A stretch of 52,030 nucleotides of DNA from Gemmatimonadota bacterium (GCA_029863245.1 JAOTVV010000020.1:1-52030); one strand, 5' to 3'; positions 33,482-44,991 are shown, counted from the stretch's first letter. The notes: a model not told the origin generated them from the letters alone. A program made the numbers and translations.

Positions 33482-34627
33482 GTGCGTTGCCTGGCTGGTG
33501 TGATCTCGTCGCTGGTGATGGCGGCGTGCTCCGGTGGCGGGGCGGGCTACAACGTGAGTGCACCGGTCCCCGACAGTGGCCTCGCCGTCGCGGTCGTCGC
33601 GCAGGGTCTGCAGAGCCCGCTCTTCCTCACCAGCCCGCCGGGCGATACCCGGCTGTTCATCGTGGAGCAACCTGGCAGGATTCGCGTGTTGCGGAACGGT
33701 CAGCTCCTCTCGACGCCCTTTCTCGACATCGCCGACCTCGTGGGTGCGGGAGGCGAGCGAGGGCTGCTCGGACTCGCGTTTCACCCAGCATACGCATCGA
33801 GCGGCTGGTTCTTCGTGAACTATACCGACCGCAATGGGAACACCCAGGTGGTGCGATACACGGTCAGCGCGGACCCCGATGTCGCCGACCGCGGATCAGC
33901 GAAGACGATCCTCAGCGTGGCGCAGCCGTACGGCAATCACAACGGCGGTCACGTGGCTTTCGGTCCCGACGGGATGCTGTACGTTGGGATGGGTGACGGC
34001 GGGAGCGCCAACGATCCTCACGGCCATGGCCAAAACCGCGCCACGTTGCTCGGGGCCATGCTCCGCGTGGACGTGGACGGCGGGGATCCCTATGCGATCC
34101 CAACGGACAACCCGTACGTTGGCCGGCAGGATGCCGCCCCGGAGATCTGGGCCATCGGACTCCGGAACCCGTGGAGGTTCTCCTTCGATCGAAATGCCGG
34201 CATGCTCTACGTTGCCGACGTCGGCCAGAACGCCTGGGAGGAGGTCGACGCCAGGCTGGCATCCGCTGCGGCCGTGAACTACGGCTGGCGTATCATGGAG
34301 GGGACGCACTGTTTCGGCTCGCCCATCTGCGATCGCGAGGGCCTCACCCTGCCGCTGGTCGAGTATGGTCACGACAACGGGTGTTCGGTGATCGGCGGCT
34401 ATGTGTACCGCGGCAGTGCGCTACCGACCGTACAGGGTCACTACTTCTACGCTGACTGGTGCCAGGGGTGGGTGCGGAGCTTTCGCGTCGGGGACGGCGC
34501 CGTGCGCGAGCATACCGAGTGGGAAATTGGCGACGTCGGCAACGTTCTGTCGTTCGGTGAGGATTCGCTCGGGGAATTGTACCTCCTTTCCCAGAACGGA
34601 AGGGTGTATCGCTTTGTCTCACGATGA
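33482..34627 (+). CDS. PQQ-dependent sugar dehydrogenase-like (GDH-B/HHIP-type) lipoprotein
   Basis: 381 residues from a GTG seven bases after GAGGAG; the GTG 15 bases earlier overlaps that site. The signal is lipoprotein type (CLAGVISSLVMAAC). The six-bladed propeller marks of soluble glucose dehydrogenase/Yli1 proteins follow: GLQSPLFLTSPPGDTRLFIVEQPG (key: PLFLTSPPGD), GERGLLGLAFHP, GNHNGGHVAFGPDG, GDGGSANDP, WAIGLRNPWRFSFD. It would oxidise sugars in the periplasm with PQQ; no pqq gene is in the window. Confidence 0.88.
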   Translation: MRCLAGVISSLVMAACSGGGAGYNVSAPVPDSGLAVAVVAQGLQSPLFLTSPPGDTRLFIVEQPGRIRVLRNGQLLSTPFLDIADLVGAGGERGLLGLAFHPAYASSGWFFVNYTDRNGNTQVVRYTVSADPDVADRGSAKTILSVAQPYGNHNGGHVAFGPDGMLYVGMGDGGSANDPHGHGQNRATLLGAMLRVDVDGGDPYAIPTDNPYVGRQDAAPEIWAIGLRNPWRFSFDRNAGMLYVADVGQNAWEEVDARLASAAAVNYGWRIMEGTHCFGSPICDREGLTLPLVEYGHDNGCSVIGGYVYRGSALPTVQGHYFYADWCQGWVRSFRVGDGAVREHTEWEIGDVGNVLSFGEDSLGELYLLSQNGRVYRFVSR

Positions 34628-34722
34628 GTGAGTCGGTCGCGTCGAAGCACGGTGCCTGATGGGTCGGCCGTGGCTGGGCCGGTATCGTCGTTGAGCGTCG
34701 GTCACCGGTCTTGACCTCCACG

Positions 34723-35910
34723 ATGCGCGAATCGAACCCGCCTGCGTCCCTGCTGCGCGATCGCAATCTCCGGGTCGTCTTCAGCATCACGCTGATGGCG
34801 ATGTTGGGTGTGGCGAGTATCACCCCCGCGTTTCCTGCCGCGGCCCGGGCCCTCGACGTGAGCCCGCTGGCCGTGGGGCTGCTCATCTCCGCTTTCACTT
34901 TACCGGGCGTCGTGCTGACCCCGTTTCTCGGGGTACTCGCCGACCGAGTCGGCCGCAAGGTGATCCTCATCCCGTCACTGCTCCTCTTCGGCATCGCTGG
35001 CGCGGCGTGTGGCCTGGCACGCGTATTCGAGGTACTCGTCGTACTGCGCCTGCTCCAGGGTGTGGGCGGCGCCGCGCTCGGTGCACTCAACATCACCCTG
35101 ATCGGGGACCTGTTCGAGGGATCGCGCCGGACGGCCGCGATGGGGTACAACTCGGCGGTGTTGAGTGTGGGGACCGCGCTGTACCCCGCGATCGGAGGAG
35201 CGCTGGCCACGCTTGCGTGGTTCGCACCGTTCTTTCTCCCGATCGCCGCCGTCCCGGTGGCCGTGTTTGCGCTGTTGACATTGAAAAACCCCGAACCCTC
35301 TCCCCAGGGCGATCTTCGGACCTACCTGCGCAATGCCCTGTATGGTATGAGACGGAGACGCGTGGTCGTCATGTTTCTCGCGGGGTTGGTCACCTTCGTG
35401 CTCATCTACGGCGCGTACCTGTCGTACCTCCCGTTCGTACTGGAAGGCGCCTTTGGCGCCACGCCCCTCGGCATCGGACTCGTGTTTGCCGTGGCGTCTA
35501 TCGCCACCGGTATCGCGTCGTTCTTTCTGGGGCGTCTCGCCAGGCTGCGTGGCGAAGGCGGTCTGGTCTGCGCGGGGTTTGCCCTCTACGTGGTGACGAT
35601 GCTGCTGATGCCCCTTGCTCCGTCGCTCTGGTTGCTTCTGGTGCTGGTGGCAATCTTCGGCGCGGCGAATGGGATCACGATCCCGAGCATTCTCACGATC
35701 GTGGCCGCCTCCGCGCCACACGAGTACCGAGCGATCTACATGTCGGTGAACGGAATGCTGCTGCGGCTCGGCCAGACGATCGGACCACTCATTGCCGGGA
35801 TCGCGTTTGCCGTATGGGGCCTCGCATCGGCGTTCTGGGTCGGGGCGGCCCTCGCCGCGGGTCTGCTCGTCGCACTCGTTCGCCTGAACCGCGAGCCTCG
35901 CGACGCATAG
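34723..35910 (+). CDS. MFS transporter (drug/H+ antiporter-like)
   Basis: 395 residues from ATG 34723; a TTG 12 bases upstream is possible. Twelve helices. Motif A appears as GVLADRVGRKVILIP after helix 2, and RLLQGVGGAALGA in helix 4 is like motif B of drug antiporters. PLAVGLLISAFTLPGVVLTP is helix 2. Neighbours give no substrate. Confidence 0.88.
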   Translation: MRESNPPASLLRDRNLRVVFSITLMAMLGVASITPAFPAAARALDVSPLAVGLLISAFTLPGVVLTPFLGVLADRVGRKVILIPSLLLFGIAGAACGLARVFEVLVVLRLLQGVGGAALGALNITLIGDLFEGSRRTAAMGYNSAVLSVGTALYPAIGGALATLAWFAPFFLPIAAVPVAVFALLTLKNPEPSPQGDLRTYLRNALYGMRRRRVVVMFLAGLVTFVLIYGAYLSYLPFVLEGAFGATPLGIGLVFAVASIATGIASFFLGRLARLRGEGGLVCAGFALYVVTMLLMPLAPSLWLLLVLVAIFGAANGITIPSILTIVAASAPHEYRAIYMSVNGMLLRLGQTIGPLIAGIAFAVWGLASAFWVGAALAAGLLVALVRLNREPRDA

Positions 35911-37992
<2,082 letters not shown>

Positions 37993-39744
37993 GTGGAAAA
38001 CGTCGAGATTGCCGCCGTGCTGGAGGAGGTTGCGACACTTCTCGAAATCAAGGGCGCCAACCCGTTCCGAATCCGTGCCTACCAGAATGCGGCGCGCTCG
38101 GTCGAGGAGCATTCGACGCCGCTCAAGAAGATGGTGGAGGATGGCGCGGCGCTCACGGAACTTCCGGGGATCGGGAAGGAGATTGCCGCTCACATCACCG
38201 AGCTCGTCCTCGAAGGGCGACTGACCGTACTCGACGAGCTCACCGCCGAGATTCCCAGCTCGCTGGTGGAGCTGACTCGTCTCCCCGGCGTGGGTGCCAA
38301 GAAGGCGAAGAAGCTCTGGGAGGCGCTGGGCGTCGAGACAATCGAGGACCTGAAGACCGCGGCGCAGGCTGGGAAGGTTGCAGAGCTCGATGGGTTCGGC
38401 GAAAAGAGTCAGCAGAAGATCCTCAAGGGAATCGAGGCCTATCGGCGGCGCCAGGGGCGGTTCAAAATCGCGGATGCCGAGCAGCACGTGGAGCCGCTCG
38501 TTGCCTACCTGCGCCAGCATCGAGCAGTGCAGCGGCTCGAGGTCGCCGGCAGCTATCGACGCCGCCGGGAGACGGTGGGAGACATCGATCTCCTGGCCAT
38601 CACGACCGATCCAGGTCCCGTGATGCAGCGATTCACGACGTATCCCGAAGTCCGCAAGGTGGAGCTAGCTGGTGACACCAAGGGCACGGTCGTGCTGCGG
38701 TCGGGATTGCAGATCGACCTGCGCCTCCTGCCGCCGGAGAGTTGCGGCGCAGCGCTGCAGTACTTCACCGGATCCAAGGAGCACAATGTCCGACTGCGAA
38801 AGCGGGCGGTCACTCGGGGTCTTCGCGTTTCGGAGTACGGGGTGTTCCAGGTGACGGAAGACGAGGCCGAGTCCGCGGACCCGTTTGCGGGTACCATGGT
38901 CGCCGGTCGCGAGGAAGCCGATGTGTATGCGACGCTCGATCTGGCGTGGATTCCACCCGAGTTGCGTGAAGACCGCGGCGAAATTGCGGCGGCGGAGCGC
39001 GACGCACTGCCGGATCTGATCACGCTCGATGACCTGCGGGGCGACCTCCAGATGCACTCCACCTGGTCGGACGGCAAGAACTCGATCGAGGACATGCTCG
39101 ACGCGTGTGTCGCCCGAGGCTACGACTATTTCGCCATCACGGATCACAGCAAGGCCCTGGCGATGACGGGTGGCCTGGATGCCCAGAAGCTCGCCGCGCA
39201 GTGGGAGGAGATCGACCAGATCGCGGCCCGCCGGTCCGAGATCCGCGTTCTGAAGGGTATGGAGGTGGACATCCTTCGCGATGGACGCCTCGATCTGGAG
39301 GACGAGTTCCTCGAGCGGCTCGACGTGGTGCTCGTCTCGGTGCACTCGCTCCTCGACCTCCCGCCGGCCAAGCAGACGGCGCGCATCCTGGCCGCCATTC
39401 GGCATCCGGAGGTGAACATCCTGGCCCACCCGACAGGCAGACAGATCAATCGCCGAGACCCGATGCAGTTCGATCTGGAGGAGGTGCTTCAGTGCGCTGC
39501 CGAGCACGAGGTGATCGTCGAGCTGAACGCGCATCCGGATCGACTGGACCTCAAGGATTCGCACTTGATCCGTGCCAAGGAGCTCGGGCTCCGAGTCGTG
39601 ATCAGCACCGATGCTCACCGCATCGGCGACCTCGATCTCATGCGCTATGGAGTGGACCAAGCACGCCGAGCCTGGCTCACCACGGGCGACGTGGTGAACA
39701 CATTCCCATTGAAGCGTCTGCTCGAAACGCTGCAGAAACGGTGA
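37993..39744 (+). CDS. polX: family X DNA polymerase with PHP domain
   Basis: 583 residues, GTG start abutting the ligA stop. An N-terminal helix-hairpin-helix region (LTELPGIGKEIAAHI, LTRLPGVGAKKAKKL) leads to the polymerase core with the metal motif GDIDLL (196-201) and QIDLRLL. From about residue 345 a PHP phosphoesterase domain follows: LQMHSTWSDGKNS, ITDHSKALAMTGG, ILAHPTGR and STDAHRIGDL. Bacterial PolX fills short gaps in base excision repair, and the PHP domain gives 3'-5' exonuclease or 3'-end trimming. Pairing with ligA supplies gap filling plus sealing from one message. Confidence 0.96.
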   Translation: MENVEIAAVLEEVATLLEIKGANPFRIRAYQNAARSVEEHSTPLKKMVEDGAALTELPGIGKEIAAHITELVLEGRLTVLDELTAEIPSSLVELTRLPGVGAKKAKKLWEALGVETIEDLKTAAQAGKVAELDGFGEKSQQKILKGIEAYRRRQGRFKIADAEQHVEPLVAYLRQHRAVQRLEVAGSYRRRRETVGDIDLLAITTDPGPVMQRFTTYPEVRKVELAGDTKGTVVLRSGLQIDLRLLPPESCGAALQYFTGSKEHNVRLRKRAVTRGLRVSEYGVFQVTEDEAESADPFAGTMVAGREEADVYATLDLAWIPPELREDRGEIAAAERDALPDLITLDDLRGDLQMHSTWSDGKNSIEDMLDACVARGYDYFAITDHSKALAMTGGLDAQKLAAQWEEIDQIAARRSEIRVLKGMEVDILRDGRLDLEDEFLERLDVVLVSVHSLLDLPPAKQTARILAAIRHPEVNILAHPTGRQINRRDPMQFDLEEVLQCAAEHEVIVELNAHPDRLDLKDSHLIRAKELGLRVVISTDAHRIGDLDLMRYGVDQARRAWLTTGDVVNTFPLKRLLETLQKR

Positions 39745-39816
39745 TTGCGTCGGCGTGACGAGAGCCCTACTGTTTCTTCAGTCCAACACCAAGCCACTGT
39801 TCATCATGGAGCGACC

Positions 39817-40005
39817 ATGAGCATCACGATCAAGGTCCGAAGGAACGGACCGTACCTGGTGACGGGGACATGCGAACTCACCGACCACGAGGGCAAGCCC
39901 ATCGAGGTCAAGGAGAGCTTTGTCCTCTGTCGTTGCGGCGCGTCGCTGAGCAAGCCCATGTGCGACGGAACGCACAACAAGATCGGCTTCACCAGTGATC
40001 GGTGA
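39817..40005 (+). CDS. CDGSH iron-sulfur domain protein
   Basis: 62 residues. The binding motif is CRCGASLSKPMCDGTH: Cys38, Cys40, Cys49 and His53 hold a 2Fe-2S cluster, with the usual CDGSH serine replaced by threonine. ATG after GGAGCG. Stand-alone CDGSH proteins act in electron or cluster transfer. The upstream 72 bases separate it from polX and show no clear promoter. Confidence 0.9.
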   Translation: MSITIKVRRNGPYLVTGTCELTDHEGKPIEVKESFVLCRCGASLSKPMCDGTHNKIGFTSDR

Positions 40006-40006
40006 G

Positions 40007-40041
40007 TCCCGCCCGATTGGCCTCGGGCCCGAGGGGCGGGA
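40007..40041 (+). terminator. strong compound hairpin after the CDGSH gene
   Basis: TCCCGCC (40007-40013) pairs with GGCGGGA (40035-40041), enclosing a 14-base perfect palindrome CCTCGGGCCCGAGG (40021-40034). It begins one base after the stop codon. No T-run follows, so it is either a hairpin-only terminator or an mRNA 3'-end stabiliser. Confidence 0.5.
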
Positions 40042-40089
40042 TGCACCGAAGTTGCCCGATCGCGGAATCCAGAACTGGGGGATGCGCTA

Positions 40090-41175
40090 ATGGAGGAGCT
40101 GTTTCACCGCCGTTCCGCCCGGATCGGGCAGGCGCCCGGCAATCTGAATCACATGGGACCCGCTCGCGCCGAGCCCGTTCGGATTACGCTCATGAACTAC
40201 GATGCCGAACGTCTTGACGAACGGGAGGTGACGACGATCGACGAGTGCCACGAGTGCATGAGCGCGTCGAGCGTCACGTGGGTGAACATCGACGGGGTGC
40301 ACGATCCGTCGGTGCTGGAGAAGATCGGTGAAAAGCTGAACCTGCATCAGCTGCTCCTGGAGGATGTCGCCCACACCGATCAGCGTCCAAAGCTGGAGGA
40401 CTTCGAGGACCGGCTCTACATCGTGATGCGAATGTTGAGCGTGTCGCGAGTCGAGGACGACAACGATGGCGAGGAATTCCGGGTCGCCAGTGAGCAGATC
40501 AGTCTGGTGTTAGGCCCCACCTTCGTGATCACGTTCCAGGAGGACGCAGGAGACGTGTTTGACCCGGTGCGCCGCCGCCTCAGGGAGAGCAAGGGCAAGA
40601 TTCGAAAGATGGGTCCTGACTACCTGACCTACGCGCTGCTGGACGTCGTGGTGGACAACTATTTCACCGTGCTGGAGCTCTTCGGAGACCAGGCCGAAGA
40701 GCTGGAAGAAGAGGTGATGGAGAACCCCAGCAGCGAAACGCTGCGGGACGTGCAGCACATGAAACGGGCCTTGATTCAGATGCGGCGGACGGTGTGGCCC
40801 CTCAGGGATGTGCTGAACGTGATGATTCGGGGCGACTCGAAGTTGATTCGCAAGCCGACGATCGTGTTCCTCAGGGACGTATACGACCACACCATTCGCG
40901 TGGTCGACATCATGGAGAGCTTCCGGGAGATGGTGGGTGGCCTGCTCGAGATCTATCTCTCCACCGTGAGCAACCGCATGAACGAGGTGATGAAGGTCCT
41001 CACCGTCATGGCGACGATCTTCATTCCGCTCACGTTCATCGCGGGCGTCTACGGGATGAACTTCGACAACATACCTGAGCTCCACTGGCCATGGGGTTAC
41101 TGGTACGTGTGGGGGATAATGGTGTTGGTTGGAATGGTGATGTTGCTGTATTTCCGACGAAAACGCTGGTTCTGA
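40090..41175 (+). CDS. corA: CorA-type magnesium/cobalt transporter
   Basis: 361 residues. Long cytoplasmic alpha/beta and helical region, then two C-terminal helices joined by the periplasmic loop with the YGMN signature (GMN at 322-324) and a FDNIPELHWPWGY loop; the tail FRRKRWF is basic. CorA forms a pentameric Mg2+ channel gated by inner magnesium. It follows a strong hairpin and is likely transcribed on its own. Confidence 0.95.
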   Translation: MEELFHRRSARIGQAPGNLNHMGPARAEPVRITLMNYDAERLDEREVTTIDECHECMSASSVTWVNIDGVHDPSVLEKIGEKLNLHQLLLEDVAHTDQRPKLEDFEDRLYIVMRMLSVSRVEDDNDGEEFRVASEQISLVLGPTFVITFQEDAGDVFDPVRRRLRESKGKIRKMGPDYLTYALLDVVVDNYFTVLELFGDQAEELEEEVMENPSSETLRDVQHMKRALIQMRRTVWPLRDVLNVMIRGDSKLIRKPTIVFLRDVYDHTIRVVDIMESFREMVGGLLEIYLSTVSNRMNEVMKVLTVMATIFIPLTFIAGVYGMNFDNIPELHWPWGYWYVWGIMVLVGMVMLLYFRRKRWF

Positions 41176-41267
41176 CGTTGCGACTGCGAGATCGGTGAAG
41201 TAGCTTCCTGCACCCGGCATCCGCTGGGCTTCGAGCTGCGTAACATCAAGTGATACAAGAGGTTATT

Positions 41268-42020
41268 GTGAAGATAGCGGTGTGCGTGAAGCGGGTACCG
41301 GATTCGGAGGCCCGCATCAAGATCGACGCCAGCGGGAAGGCGATCGACGAGGGTGGTGTGAAGTTCGTCTTGAACCCGTACGAGGAATTCGCGGTCGAGG
41401 AGGCGCTCAAACTCAAAGAAGCAGCCGGGTCGGGCGAGGTCGTCGTGATTTCCGCAGGCAGCGACGCGTCGCAGGAGACCATCCGGACCGCGTTGGCAAT
41501 GGGGGCGGATCGGGGGGTGCTGTTGAAGACGGACCATATCCCGCTCGATCCGTTGCCCGTGGCGAAGGCCTTGGCCGCCGAGCTCGCGGAGGGCGGCTAC
41601 GATCTCATCTTCTTCGGCAAGCTCGCGATCGACGACTACAGCCACGGCATCGGCCCTATGGTGGCGGAGCTGCTGTCACTCCCCTGCGTGAGCGCGATTG
41701 CAGCGCTACAGATCGCCAACGGCAAAGGCAAAGCGGAGCGGGAGATCGAGGGAGGTGTGGAAGTCGTGGAGTTTCCGCTGCCAGCGGTGCTCACCACAGA
41801 CAAGGGGTTGAACGAACCCCGCTATCCTGCCCTACGCGGAATCATGCTCGCCAAGAAGAAGCCTCTCGACGTGAAGGACGTAGCGCTCGAGACGGGAGGG
41901 CTCGACGTGTTGAGTCTGAGCTATCCACCCGAGCGAAAAGCCGGCCGCATCGTCGGTGAAGGTGCAGCCGCAGTTCCGGCCCTCGTCGATGCACTCAAGA
42001 ACGAAGCGAAGGTACTCTGA
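41268..42020 (+). CDS. etfB: electron transfer flavoprotein subunit beta
   Basis: 250 residues from GTG (VKIAVCVKRVPD), preceded by AAGAGG. The N-terminus and LNPYEEFAVEEAL, DQxL-like FGKLAIDDYSHGIGPMVAE and the late LTTDKGLNEPRYPALRGIMLAKKKPLD (key: NEPRYPALRGIM) are family marks. It binds AMP and pairs with EtfA, whose ATG overlaps its stop (TGATG). It takes electrons from acyl-CoA dehydrogenases such as the gcdH-like enzyme upstream. Confidence 0.95.
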   Translation: MKIAVCVKRVPDSEARIKIDASGKAIDEGGVKFVLNPYEEFAVEEALKLKEAAGSGEVVVISAGSDASQETIRTALAMGADRGVLLKTDHIPLDPLPVAKALAAELAEGGYDLIFFGKLAIDDYSHGIGPMVAELLSLPCVSAIAALQIANGKGKAEREIEGGVEVVEFPLPAVLTTDKGLNEPRYPALRGIMLAKKKPLDVKDVALETGGLDVLSLSYPPERKAGRIVGEGAAAVPALVDALKNEAKVL

Positions 42021-42985
42021 TGCCGAACGTGCTCGCGATTCTCGAACAGCGTAGCGGCGACATCAAGCGTGTCTCCCATGAGGTGCTGACGGCGGCGCGG
42101 GTCTTGGCGGATGGGATGGGTGGTGAAGTCCACGGCCTGGTCGTGGGCGGGCCCGGGGTGGCAACCGACGGATTGGGCGCGTTTGGGGCCGATAAGGTCC
42201 TCGTGGCGTCAGACGCTTCCCTCGCCAACTACCAGGCGGACCGATACGCCGGCATCGCCGCGGATCAGGTGCGGAAGGGTAGCTACGCAGCGGCGCTCGT
42301 GTCGGCCACGGCGCTCGGCAAGGATCTCGCCCCGCGCGTGGCGGCCCGACTTGCGTGTCCGTTCGTCTCTGATGTGACCGACGTGAAGTACGACGGCGCC
42401 ATCATAGTCACCCGACCCGTGTACGCCGGGAAGGCGAATATCACACTCAAGATCTCAGCGACTCCGTGTGTGATCTCGGTGCGATCCAACGCGGTGACCC
42501 CCAAGGCGAATGCGAAGGCTGGCTCGGTCGAGTCGGTTGCCGTGAGTGGAGGTGAGCCGCGGGCCCGCACCGTCGAAATCAAGCACCCCGAGCGCGCTGC
42601 CATCGACGTTGCGGAAGCGTCGATCGTGGTGTCCGGCGGACGAGGCCTCAAGGGGCCGGAGAACTTCAAGCTCATCGAGGATCTGGCGAGCGCGCTGAAT
42701 GCGGCGGTCGGGGCGTCGCGTGCGGTGGTGGATGCCGGATGGCGTCCTCACGCTGAGCAGGTGGGGCAAACGGGCAAGACCGTGAGTCCAAATCTCTATT
42801 TCGCCATCGGAATCTCCGGCGCGATTCAACACCTGGCGGGCATGCGTACGGCGAAGACGATCGTCGCGATCAACAAGGATCCCGATGCGCCGATCTTCAA
42901 GGTCGCGGATTACGGAATCGTGGGCGACCTCTTCGAGGTGCTACCGAAGCTCACCGAGGAGATCCGGAAGGCTCGAGAGGGGTAG
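42020..42985 (+). CDS. etfA: electron transfer flavoprotein subunit alpha
   Basis: 321 residues. The C-terminal FAD domain is complete: VVSGGRGLKGPENFKLIEDLA, GASRAVVDAGWRPHAEQVGQTGKTVSP (key: SRAVVDAGW and QVGQTGKTV), YFAIGISGAIQHLAGM and AINKDPDAPIFKVADYGIVGD. It converges on the EtfD-like gene just downstream, so the electron carrier and its quinone-side partner are neighbours. Confidence 0.96.
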   Translation: MPNVLAILEQRSGDIKRVSHEVLTAARVLADGMGGEVHGLVVGGPGVATDGLGAFGADKVLVASDASLANYQADRYAGIAADQVRKGSYAAALVSATALGKDLAPRVAARLACPFVSDVTDVKYDGAIIVTRPVYAGKANITLKISATPCVISVRSNAVTPKANAKAGSVESVAVSGGEPRARTVEIKHPERAAIDVAEASIVVSGGRGLKGPENFKLIEDLASALNAAVGASRAVVDAGWRPHAEQVGQTGKTVSPNLYFAIGISGAIQHLAGMRTAKTIVAINKDPDAPIFKVADYGIVGDLFEVLPKLTEEIRKAREG

Positions 42986-43001
42986 CCTCCAGCCCGCGAC
43001 C

Positions 43002-43024
43002 AGGTTCCCGCTGACGCGGAACCT
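43002..43024. terminator. hairpin between convergent etfA and etfD-like genes
   Basis: AGGTTCC (43002-43008) pairs with GGAACCT (43018-43024) with a nine-base loop, in the 38-base gap between two convergent genes and touching the last base of the minus-strand stop. CAGTTT follows on the plus strand. It could stop transcription in either direction. Confidence 0.4.
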
Positions 43025-44892
43025 CAGTTTCCGGCGGGTGCGTCCAGACGATCCGCCAAGATCGAGGCCACATCCCAGATGCGGGTGTTCTCGTCCCGCA
43101 CCACGCCGAGCATTCGGTGACATCCCGGACAGCCGGTCACGACCGCGGTCTGTCCCGTGGCTTTGATCTGTGCCCACCGTTTCTGGTTCACCTTTGCCGG
43201 CGAGTCCCAGAGGAAGCCGCCCCCACCCCCACCGCAGCACGCCGTTGGGAACGCCGCAGCACTGGACGCCGGCTGATGCAGCGTGACCCCCGCGGATTGA
43301 AGTAGGGCGCGCATTCCGGTGTCTTCACTGTTGTGCACGACCTTGCAGGGGATGTGGAGGGCTGCGTCCATGGGATGTGCCTTGAGGTGGAGCTTCCCCG
43401 ATTCGACCAGGTTTGCCAGGAACGGAGTATGGAGCTGAACGTCGCTGAAGTCTGCTCCGAACGCCGCGTATTGGGTACGAATGGTATCTCGGCAGTGAGG
43501 ACAGATGGTGAGAATGGTCCGTCCTTGATCTCCGCCGAGAGCGTCGGAGAGGAACGCAATGCGCTCCTGGGCCCATAGCGGCCAATCTTCCATGAGGCCG
43601 CCGCCGTGAAGGAGACCCTCCCCCCAGCACCGTTCCTCGGCGAGCACTCCCCATCGGATCTTTGCCGCGTCGAGGAGTCTCCCAGTGGCCAGCACGATGG
43701 GCTGCACCTCAGGGCTGTTGCTCCCCTGGCATCCAAGGACGAATAGCACGCCGTGTTCTCGAGGGTCGAAGATCGGCAGCGCGTTCTCCCGGATGAACCG
43801 ATTCCGCTCGCTCTCATCCTGGCCGAAAATGTTGCCGGAGGAGGTCAGAGCCTTCATGGCGGTTTCGCGGAGAGCGCGAGGCGGATACAGGCCATCAACC
43901 ATCAGGCGCCCCCGGATCTCGAGCCCGTTGCGTCCGGGCCGGCATCCCGTGGGACACGCTACCTCGCAGGCGCGGCATTGGACACACGTCGCCGTCACGT
44001 CCGGATCGATGAGCTTGGCCAGCTGCTCCGCCGACAATGAAGGATCTTGCAGGGCCAAAACGAAGTGGTCTCGTGGCTTCAGGGCTGGCCCGGCCGGGCA
44101 CGCGTCGTTGCACCGACCGCACTGAATGCATGCGGCCGGATCGAAGAGGGCCCCAAAGCCGAAATCCGCCACGCCCCCGGGCATCCCCAACCGAGCAAGC
44201 TCCGCCTCGAGCTTCGACTCGTCTTCCAAATCCATGTCCAGGTCATTGCCGAACACCGAACGATCCGATGGCACCTCGGTCATGTGCTTCAGAACCACGT
44301 TGACCGGCGCCAGGAACAAGTGCAGGTGCTTGCCATAGGCGATGACGCCGGGGAAAGCCGCGAGATCGACATAGTGGGCCCACCAGTTCACCCGTCCGGC
44401 CACGGAGACCAGTGGGAACACCCGCTCCAAGAGGTGGGTGATCATGAGGAGGGCAATGAGACCCAGAATGACCCCAGACTCCGTGAGGTGCGTGAGCTTT
44501 TCCCGGTCCACGAAGTAGCGGCGGATGGCGAGCAGCACGATGGAGGCGAGGACAGCCACCGCGATCGCGTCCAGAGCCCGGACGTACCAGCCCGGGGCGG
44601 TTACCTCGACCCCAAGCCCATGGAGCACGTGGAAGACGCTCTTGGCCAGGAAAGCCAGCAAGCCAAAGAAGAGGGGCAGGTGAAAGAGACCCACCCACGG
44701 TCGGTTCTGGAGGACGACCTTTTGGGTGAAGACCTCCCACATACCGGTGAAGAGCCCCCTGGCGTTCACGATGTGGAGCTCTCCACGCTTGGGCCACACG
44801 TGCCCGAGACGACGGGACCAGAGGACATATAGGAATCCGGCCACGCTGGCCAGAAGCACGACCGCCACGGACAACCGCTCGAACCACACCAT
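43024..44892 (-). CDS. EtfD-like / heterodisulfide-reductase-type Fe-S membrane oxidoreductase
   Basis: 622 residues from an ATG after AGGAGGGG. The N-terminal 200 residues hold about five to six membrane helices with paired histidines (His71, His88, His91, His153, His173 region) that could bind heme b. Two 4Fe-4S motifs follow: Cys255/258/261/265 and Cys303/306/309/313. The C-terminal half has two CCG-type cysteine domains (HIPCKVVHN, PTACCGGGG and TGCPGCHRM). Such proteins pass electrons from EtfAB to membrane quinone. The nearby convergent etfBA supports this. Confidence 0.9.
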   Translation of the reverse strand: MVWFERLSVAVVLLASVAGFLYVLWSRRLGHVWPKRGELHIVNARGLFTGMWEVFTQKVVLQNRPWVGLFHLPLFFGLLAFLAKSVFHVLHGLGVEVTAPGWYVRALDAIAVAVLASIVLLAIRRYFVDREKLTHLTESGVILGLIALLMITHLLERVFPLVSVAGRVNWWAHYVDLAAFPGVIAYGKHLHLFLAPVNVVLKHMTEVPSDRSVFGNDLDMDLEDESKLEAELARLGMPGGVADFGFGALFDPAACIQCGRCNDACPAGPALKPRDHFVLALQDPSLSAEQLAKLIDPDVTATCVQCRACEVACPTGCRPGRNGLEIRGRLMVDGLYPPRALRETAMKALTSSGNIFGQDESERNRFIRENALPIFDPREHGVLFVLGCQGSNSPEVQPIVLATGRLLDAAKIRWGVLAEERCWGEGLLHGGGLMEDWPLWAQERIAFLSDALGGDQGRTILTICPHCRDTIRTQYAAFGADFSDVQLHTPFLANLVESGKLHLKAHPMDAALHIPCKVVHNSEDTGMRALLQSAGVTLHQPASSAAAFPTACCGGGGGGFLWDSPAKVNQKRWAQIKATGQTAVVTGCPGCHRMLGVVRDENTRIWDVASILADRLDAPAGN

Positions 44893-44944
44893 ACGCGTTT
44901 CCCCTCCTGACACCCACGTTCGTGTCGGGACCACCCAGGCGAAC

Positions 44945-44967
44945 GGCGGCACCCGAGGCGTGCCGCC
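44945..44967. other. 8-bp perfect hairpin downstream of moeA
   Basis: GGCGGCAC (44945-44952) pairs with GTGCCGCC (44960-44967), loop of seven, in the 142-base gap between the end of moeA and the start of the EtfD-like gene, both on the minus strand. It may end the cofactor operon or act as a leader element of the next transcript. No T-run is seen on the minus strand. Confidence 0.45.
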
Positions 44968-44972
44968 CTACC

Positions 44973-44991
44973 TCAGCAAAACTTCAGCAAA
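44973..44991. promoter_or_regulatory. helically phased direct repeat upstream of the EtfD-like gene
   Basis: TCAGCAAA occurs twice (44973-44980 and 44984-44991) with an 11-base period, in the upstream region of the minus-strand EtfD-like gene (about 80-100 bases before its start). One-turn spacing is what a dimeric or tandem DNA-binding protein would need. It stands out as AT-richer than its surroundings. The bound regulator, if any, is unknown. Confidence 0.4.
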
